This document shows positions 56,853-64,000 of a DNA stretch of 64,000 nucleotides, in pieces (the stretch's first letter is position 1; each line of letters starts with the position of its first letter). The DNA is taken from positions 3,844,001-3,908,000 of the forward strand of contig JBANDB010000009.1 of assembly GCA_037576215.1 (NCBI GenBank), given 5' to 3'. This DNA is from Armillaria gallica (taxonomy: Eukaryota; Basidiomycota; Agaricomycetes; Agaricales; Physalacriaceae). A program made the position numbers and the translations under genes. A model generated the notes under the pieces. That model did no database searches. It was not told where the DNA came from and saw nothing but the letters and a program-made list of their open reading frames with translations.

Positions 56853-59800
56853 ATGGCAGCCATGCAGCTGGAGACGCCCTCACGAATTTGGCGAAGAATA
56901 GAAGCTATAGAGGACCGGGATATGCCCTCGCTGCCCTCAATACCTGGGTTCGACGATTCTGACGGGTCCATTGAAGCACACACGCCAACCGACGACCTCA
57001 GTGTGTCCGACGTACATGTCGGTACTCCGATGCATTCCACTCCGGCCCTGTCTTCTCATCACACGCCGGCTTCTCGTAACCCTTCAAGTGTATCCAGCAC
57101 TGCTCGTTTTGCTCATTCGTTTGCACGCTCAGCTCGTTCATCTGCTGCGACGTCGGCGCCTCGAGGAACAAAGGCAAACGCGTCTTATAGTTTCGACGTC
57201 AGTGCAATACCCTCGCTTCCAGATGTCCGTGCCGAAGGAGGGGTCGGATATCTCACAGATGAGGAGGAAGAAGGAGAGGATGAGGAGGAAGGAGTTCTGA
57301 GGCAAAGCAAAGACAGCGTTCCCGATGTGTACCTACCCCCGGATGGCGGAGATGGCGATGAGGAACAGGACGCTTCTATTTCTGAGGCTCTTCAGTCAAT
57401 CAGTCGCTCGAGCTCTCCCTTTTCTGAACAGGTTCAGCCTACTCCGAGGAAGAATTACGACTATGTAGTCCCGCTCAGATCTGAGCCAAAGGTACACTCT
57501 TGTGTGGATCCCCAAACACGATGCTAATGCCCAGATAGCCTTCCCCTCTTGACCCATACCGGAACATCTCTATGCGCCGCCCCCTTGCGCGAGCGCGCAC
57601 TCCATCCTTATCACGCACTACCCTCTCCCCAGCATCGTCCCCGCCTAATTCTACACCTCAGAGCACTAAGTCTGTGTCTATGAATCGTTCATTAGCAGAA
57701 TCGCCAATCCATGGAGCGTCCGTTCCTTTGCCGCCTTCCTACGCGGGTTCTCCTGCCACCTCTCCGGAAAGCAACAGCAGCCAATCAAACCAAGACCTAT
57801 CCCTACGTGAATCTGATTGTCAGTCGTCTATGGAGATTACGGAGTTACATGTATCGCCGATCAGGGACCTTCAGGCTGAGGGACAAGAACAATCGCGCAC
57901 GTCGTCTAACCAACTTGGAACGACAACGTTTTCATCTGACGGAGATGACACATCCTACCCCCCTCCGAACTCCCAAAATTCCCTTGCCCATAAATCTCCG
58001 GCACCTATGTCTAGCGGCTTTTCTTCCCCAGTCCAATCATTTGCGTTCACGCCCACTCCCGCCTTCCCCCGACCGCGAGCGCGGTTCAACCTCCCTCCGC
58101 CACCATCCGATCTTCTTGCTACTCCCAAGCCAAAGGAAGGCAACCCCTCAGAGCTAGGTGAAGATGAGCCGTTGACCCCTCATACCCGCCGAAAGTCTTT
58201 TTTGTTGTCCATCGTCAATTCTTCAGTACGACCCCGACTTAAGCTGCCTACGCCTCACCCACGGACCGCAATGCCCCCTACCCCGAGTATTGCTGAAACA
58301 ATATCACTACCTGCAGAGGGATTGGGGCCAGCAGTAAATCTTCGAACTGCGTTTGCTGGTGCCACACCTCGTCCTCGAACGAACGCTGGAAGGCCATCCC
58401 ATCCCCTCGCCCAAGCCTTTACAGAAACTACAGCTTCAGAAGATTCGGAATCTAGCTCTGCAAGCAGTGGAGCTGTGCCCAAAGTAGCTGTGCGTCGGGC
58501 TTCTATGGGAGCTGCAGTTCAGAGTCCTGCATACGATGGCGCGGCAGATCGAGCTTCCTTCATATCAACCGCATCGTCGCACGATTTGACTACGCACGTT
58601 CGTGCGAACACTTCTTTCGATCCCGCTATGGGATTCGGGGTTGGTGCGCAGGCTAACGGAAGGTTCAATGCTGGCAAGCTCAATACATACCTGCATGGGT
58701 TGAACAGACGGTTGCAGGAAGAGAATGAAGTTCTTATCGAACGTCTGCGACGTCTGGAGGAAGGGAAAAAAGGCGACCTCGAAGCAGAAAGGCCCTCTGT
58801 GGACGATGCTAGCACCGCAGGCAGGCGATTGAGTGGCGGAGGTAGCAGACGGACAAGTGCTGGGGCGACGCTCTTGGATAATGTTCAAGAAGATGTTGGT
58901 GGCGAAGGCTGGATCGAGGAGAAGGTGGCTTTGGAAGAAATGATCGAGTCATTCAAAGAAGAGATTGAAAAGAACATTTCGGAGAAAGCAGAGCTAGAAA
59001 AGGCACTTGACGATGAACAGCAAGAACGAGCCAGAGATAAGGAACGGTGGAAGGAACGTATGTCAGAGGTGGAGCAGGGTGTGGAAGAGATCGTCAATAA
59101 CCTCGAACAGAAGCTGCGAGACTCGGAGATGCGAGCTCAGAACTCTCAGGAAGTCCTCGTTCGCATGAAGGAGCTGGAGAGATTGTTAGAGACGGTCTCT
59201 GCGGAACGGGACCTGGCTACAGAGAGGGCCAAGAAATCGGAGAAGGTGCTGGAGAGCGGCAAAGAACTGGGCGGAGAACTCAAAGCGGCTAACGACCGAA
59301 TCAGTGAACTCATGAGCGACCTCCGAATCTCCAACACCCAAATCAAAGAATTGGAGGGAGAGGTCTTACGCTCCGACGAGAGAATTGATGTCCTCGAGAA
59401 AGACTTCAGGGAAGAGAAGAATCTTGTGAAGGAGCTGGAAAGAGAGTTATCCAACAAGATGGATGAGCTAGATGCTGAGACTCGGACGATTCAGAGCTTA
59501 CGAGGAGAGCTGAAGACGGCGACAACTGAACTGCAAGCTACGAAGTCATACGTTTCTGAACTCGAATCAGATGCAGATGTGGCGGCTGACCGTCTGGACA
59601 CCCTTGAACTCGAAATCACCAGCGCCAACGACCAGATCAAGGGGCTCCGGGCTGAGGCTGAAGAGACTGCGCAGCGATTAGAGTCCTTAGAAGTTGAAGC
59701 CCAACAGGACAAAGAGCTTGCTCGTCAAATGGAGGAAGCCCTTGATGCCGCAGAGCACAAGATGGCCGCCGACGATCAAGAACTGTCCCAGCTCAAATCG

Positions 59801-62496
59801 CAGCTGTTGACACTGCAGCGCGAGCGAGAACGTTCGATGGAGGCCAGCAGTCACAATGTAGATCCTTCTCGAGAAATCGCCCCGCTGTTGAATGCTGCCG
59901 ACATCGAAGCGTTAGAGGAGGAGCTCGACAACGCCCACCGGGAGATCGCCCGGCTGAACACGGTCCTAAACGCTTCTCCTGCTCGAAAAGCGATAGACAA
60001 AGCGAAGGACGTGAAGATCGACATGTTGGAGCAAGAGAACGAAGCGCTGACAGAGAGAATCAAGGCCCTGAAAGTTGCTTCCACAAGCTTCAATACTCCA
60101 AGCAGGATCGCCAGCAACAGCGGCATCTCTCCGATTCACCGCCGCGTTCTATCTATGTCCTTTAAGACGCCGCGAACGCCTGGTACACCACTCAAGGAGG
60201 CAAGTTATAGTCTGACCTTCTGTCGAGAATGCAATGAATTAATTTCTATTCTAGATGTCATGGCTAAACAGCCAGACCGGTGACGCCGATCATATCGTTT
60301 CGCCACTAATTGCCGAAATATCACGACTGCAATACGAACTCGACATTGCTAACGAAAGCATCGACGACAAGTTGGACAAGCTAGAAGATGCTGGATTGGG
60401 TGTCGTTGGGCTTACTCAAAAACTGGAAGATGCTCGTGCTAGAATAGTAGCTTTGGAAGACGAGATTGCTCGTCTTACCAGGAAGGAGGAACGCCGAATG
60501 AGATACCTTGAAAAGGCACGATGCCGAAAGTGTCTGACCAAGTTCAACTTGGGGCTTTCCGAAGGCAATGATAGGTGAGTGACCCGTCAAAGTGTGGCCG
60601 TTCATCGAGTGACTATTTTCCTCAGCTCTTTGGAAATATCTCATCGCAGTCTTGCTTCAGAACCGCCAACACCTCCCACAAAGACAAGCGAGGCTCTTCG
60701 TGCTAATTTGCAATCTTTGAATTCGCAGCTGTCTTCCATGAAGAAACAATGGGATCAAGAGCGCGAACAGTTCCAGGGAGAGAAAGCCGTGCTTCAGGAT
60801 GTAGCTAACCGCTTGAATGATCAAGTTCGACAGGCGAAGGAGGAAGCCACGAAGATTTCTCAGACGGAGAAGGCTGGCCAGAAGATCCGCTCGGACGTTC
60901 AGGCTGTGAGTGGTATTCTTCGATTATATTAGAAGCTGCTCACTGTGAATTGAACTAGGATTTGGACAAGGCAAAGAAGACGATCTCTGAACTCGAGGCT
61001 GAACTCAAAACTGAGCGAGCGCAGCTTCGTATGCTTACAGTCGAGCAGACACGGGTTGGTCATGAGCGAGACAACATCGTGTTACAGCTTCGCCGCACAG
61101 AAACGGTATGTGTATCGATATGTCACGGAACGGAGTGATAACCTAGCATAACTGGCAAGGATATGGAAGACGTCCGACAGCAATTGCAAAAATACAAGAA
61201 AGAAAATCATGATATGGAAACCGAATTACGACGTATGTATTTCGCTCCTGTCTAGAGCCACCTCTACAATAACCTTCTTCCAGAAAATGCAAATGCTGAG
61301 CAAAAGGCCAGGCTGCTGGAGAATCGTGTTTCCGAAAACACCGAGACGATTGAGCAGCTACGACAAGAACGAGCGCTCTTGGTGGCTGACCACAAAGCTC
61401 TTCAAAAGCGCTTCTCTGAAGTATCCGAGGTTAGTCTGGCATAAAATATGAAATAATATGGTCATTCATCGCAATTTATTAGCACGCGAACCGACTGCGC
61501 GACGAACATGCCGCGTCCCAACTATCACACGACAATCGCATACAACAGCTCGACCTCCATATGACAGAAATCGACGATCTTCGGCGTGCTCTGTCAAACC
61601 AAGGCGAAGAACTACAAAGAGCCGAGACCGAGAAGAATCGCATATCCGCAGAACGCAGCGAGGTCTCTCGGACGGTCGCCGTTCTAGAGGCAGATTTGAA
61701 GCGGGTAAAAAAGGATGCGGAGGCCTTTGGTCGCGATTTGAAATTGCTTCGGGCTGAGAAAGATCGGGCAGAGGCGAAGCAGAAGGACGAGTTGGCCAAA
61801 GCAGAGAGAGCGAAGAAGCAGGCGCAGACACAAGTGCGACTATTGTCTGAGCAGCTGGACGGACAGAAGGCGAAGGTTGCGACTGCGAAGGAACAATGGG
61901 AAAAACATGTTTGTGTGATGTATGTGCTCATTATAATCGCCTCCGCGCTCAATGGTCGCTCATAACTTCTTTCAGGGATGAGCAGCAACTATCGGCAATT
62001 AAGCTCCAGCACAACAAGGAGTGTAAAGGCCTGATTGTCCAGATCCGATATCTCAAGGCGAAGTACACCCGCGAGTCAAATATGCGTCTCGATTTAGTGT
62101 ATCAGAAACAGTACCTGATGGTGCTTCTGGGAAGGATGGAGAACAGGTACGCAAAGTCCTTCTGTCCTCAGAATTGCACTAGATTGAGCCTGACGGTTAT
62201 GGCGCAGTGAGAAAACCATATTCGCAGCTATTTCGCAGATTGGTTTCCCTGTGGAGCCGCCTCCGCCTGCAGCGAAACATCGGAAGTTGAAGAGTATTGC
62301 ACAAATGTTTGTATTTTTGTCCCGAGTGAGGTAAGTGGCGTACAGAACGACAGGAGGTCTCGAGCTGATAGACAACCCTTGCTTTCATAGGCGTGCCAGT
62401 GCTGAATGGCAAAAAAATTGCGAGTCTAAAGAGGCTGTTGCTGCTGCCTTGCAGGATGTGCGGAGACGGCGAGCCGCTAAACCGGCCCAGTCATAA
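56853..62496 (+). CDS. PCP1: Large coiled-coil spindle pole body protein with PACT-like C-terminus (Pcp1/Spc110/pericentrin type)
   Basis: Eleven exons (56853-57491, 57539-60199, 60255-60574, 60626-60905, 60959-61105, 61160-61232, 61284-61429, 61483-61919, 61976-62146, 62208-62330, 62391-62496) sum to 5,103 nt, 1,700 residues. The first about 590 residues are disordered and Ser/Pro-rich with many S/T-P sites (possible CDK targets). A conserved-looking block NAGKLNTYLHGLNRRLQEEN (about 593-612) might be the gamma-tubulin-recruiting CM1-like motif. From there to about 1,580 the chain is almost continuous heptad coiled coil with two breaks. The C-terminus reads QIRYLKAKYTRESNMRLDL then VYQKQYLMVLLG and ISQIGFP, typical of the PACT domain that anchors pericentrin-like proteins to the pole. 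Such proteins link gamma-tubulin to the spindle pole. Intron 2 (60200-60254) starts with GCAAGT. Confidence 0.85.
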
Positions 62497-62663
62497 TCTA
62501 TCTTTTGTTCTTCTTAATCTGTGTCGATGCATTGTATCATTCTGTATTACTATCAGCAAATTACTTGTTATACACTATCACTGTATGAATAGTATAATAT
62601 TCTCTCACCGGAGGGACGATGGCAATCGAGACATCGCCATTAAACGGGGTTTTTGGACAGGTG

Positions 62664-63766
62664 TCAATGCTTTTTCCGCGTTAGTCGCTTTGCGTTGAGG
62701 ACACGGTAGGCACTCGGGGAAAAAACGTATGAAAGTCCACTCCATATCGTCGTCGTGACAACAATCCACCTGATCGACCTTAAGGATACCGTTCGATAGC
62801 AAGAAACGGATGGGTGAACTTACTGTAACCCGGTTAGTGCGAGATCAACGGTGAGCTGTTGGTCGAGTAACGTGAACCCCGCTTCTGGCGAAACCAGCTG
62901 GCCCACGGTTGTAGCGCCCATTAAGAGAAGTTGTAATGCCGTATTGATCTTGGTAGCGATCAGCTTAAAAATCTCGTCTACAGGCAATGATATATACCTT
63001 GCTGATTTCGGTTGGACGGACTTCGGCTGAAGGGATGGAGAAATCCCAATACCGCGAGAATGTTTTCTAAGATATGATGCAGTTGAATCATTCACGTAAA
63101 ATTGGACGCGTACGGGAGGGGGTAACGACGTATATCGTATCTTGAATGCGGCCAGCACCAGGAGTATATCCCGACCGAGGATTACCACTGCCACAGGAGC
63201 TACGCCGGCCTTGGTGAGGTCTTCAAGACGGCATATTTTCAAGAGGGACACACCAGGTAAACACCCTTTCATCGCCAAAGTTACCGTCAAGGTCGTCATC
63301 AGCGCCTTGTCCGCCGCAGGGTCGAGGATTGTTCCCAAGACCGAATGCATTTTGAAACGACGTGCCAAATATCCATCAGCCTGTAGATGTCAGTTCTAGA
63401 GAGAATTCATCGAGAACGACGCGGAGGACGGACCAAGTCGGTGAGGCCAGCGTAAACCAGCAAACCTGTTGCAAGCTTGAAATTGCTGTTCAATATTGAC
63501 CAGCCAAGAACTGGACAGGCTAGGATACGCGATACTGTTAGGGCATTCGGTATCGTGTAAATGTTCTCCCGTATTGTTTCTCGTATTGTAGGCCCTTTTG
63601 GAGTTGGCAGACGATGTGGCTTGTACAGAGAAGAATGAACGGAAAAGGGTCGGTTCTGGATGCATCCTTGGAAATATTGACTTTTACATCGAACAAAAGA
63701 GCGCAGAGAAGAATTCAAAAGCGAAGATGGGGACTGGTGCACGGGGGAACAAAATATCGAGGCCAT
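62664..63766 (-). CDS. CRD1: Cardiolipin synthase (CDP-alcohol phosphatidyltransferase)
   Basis: Six exons on the minus strand (63766-63434, 63380-63254, 63199-63114, 63066-62998, 62948-62824, 62769-62664) give 281 residues. The enzyme makes cardiolipin from CDP-diacylglycerol and phosphatidylglycerol in the mitochondrial inner membrane. The N-terminal about 60 residues are basic and Ser-rich, as in a mitochondrial presequence (LNSSLRSFVRCKS). IYTIPNALTVSRILACPVLG opens the catalytic domain. The CDP-alcohol motif is formed across the first junction: D..DG..AR........G...D...D, seen as TDLADGYLARRF and GTILDPAADK. RDILLVLAAFKIRYTSLPPP, KTFSRYWDFSIPSAEVRPTE, INTALQLLLMG and TTIWSGLSYVFS follow. 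Intron 2 is 54 nt without a stop, so it can be read through in frame. It converges with the spindle-pole gene, 167 bases apart. Confidence 0.94.
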
Positions 63767-63780
63767 TTGTCGTGGTGGTT

Positions 63781-63788
63781 TGACGTCA
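63781..63788. promoter_or_regulatory. CRE-like palindrome TGACGTCA upstream of CRD1
   Basis: A perfect TGACGTCA lies 15 bases before the CRD1 start codon. This is the consensus for CREB/ATF-type bZIP factors. Being so close to the ATG it may fall inside the transcribed leader, so its use is uncertain. The rest of 63767-64000 shows no gene. Confidence 0.35.
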
Positions 63789-64000
63789 AGCTTATTACGA
63801 AGGAGGAAATACCTTCGGCACTATCGGCCCGGGAATCTCATTCGTAGGTGGTACATTCTAGTTTTCCAGTTTTCCAGTTTTACAATACATGCAAGTGCAA
63901 GATCATCAAGGCCTACTATACTTGGTAACGAAATTTAGGTGCAAATAGCCCAACTGCTCAATTTCTTCTGCACCTTTCCCCCTCCAATCTGTAATCCCTT

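Overview
The window looks like nuclear DNA of a mushroom-forming basidiomycete (Agaricomycetes). Genes are dense and lie on both strands, and most are split by many introns of about 45-60 nt with GT..AG ends. Several families are typical of that group: BTB/POZ proteins with a DLILRSS start, DUF6534 membrane proteins, an F-box protein, a Clr2-like protein and a DNMT5 methyltransferase. No operons, CRISPR arrays, rRNA or tRNA genes were seen. All exon coordinates were worked out by hand from splice sites, reading frame and family conservation.

Layout. 1-1010: start-proximal part of a Clr2-like silencing protein (minus), cut by the window edge. 1544-2024: a MITE-like element with perfect 26-bp inverted ends and a TA duplication. 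2.4-10.3 kb: NDR/LATS kinase (CBK1/COT1/orb6 type), EFM7-type methyltransferase, F-box protein, CRIPT and a secreted FMN-dependent 2-hydroxyacid dehydrogenase with one apparent frameshift. 11.8-13.0 kb: multi-pass membrane protein. 13.0-19.5 kb: an inverted duplication whose left arm holds an intact secreted-protein gene and whose right arm holds its wrecked copy; a sirtuin lies between the arms. 19.9-24.2 kb: PEX7, PAN6 (pantothenate synthesis) and RRP42 (exosome). 24.2-29.3 kb: a gene-poor stretch of decayed tandem repeats and fragments of neighbouring genes, including pieces of PEX7 and RRP42. 29.3-41.2 kb: DUF6534 membrane protein, the 2,167-residue DNMT5 (DNA methyltransferase + SNF2 ATPase + RING), a CID protein for RNA polymerase II and PET117. 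44.3-47.7 kb: Reg1-like protein. 48.8-54.8 kb: two paralogous BTB genes flanking ornithine carbamoyltransferase, then a P-loop NTPase. 56.9-63.8 kb: a large coiled-coil spindle-pole-body protein with a PACT-like C-terminus, converging on cardiolipin synthase CRD1.

The genes are mostly unrelated housekeeping functions: mitochondrion (CRD1, PET117, probably OTC), peroxisome (PEX7), RNA processing (RRP42, CID protein) and cell polarity and division (NDR kinase, spindle pole body). Three genes have chromatin or silencing links by family (Clr2-like, sirtuin, DNMT5). They are not adjacent and the sequence alone does not show that they work together.

Most notable points: DNMT5 with a PCNA-binding-like motif at its very N-terminus; the inverted duplication with a live and a dead copy around a sirtuin; the new MITE-like element; several non-canonical splice donors (GC in the kinase and the spindle-pole gene, AT in the sirtuin); and the repeat graveyard beside RRP42.
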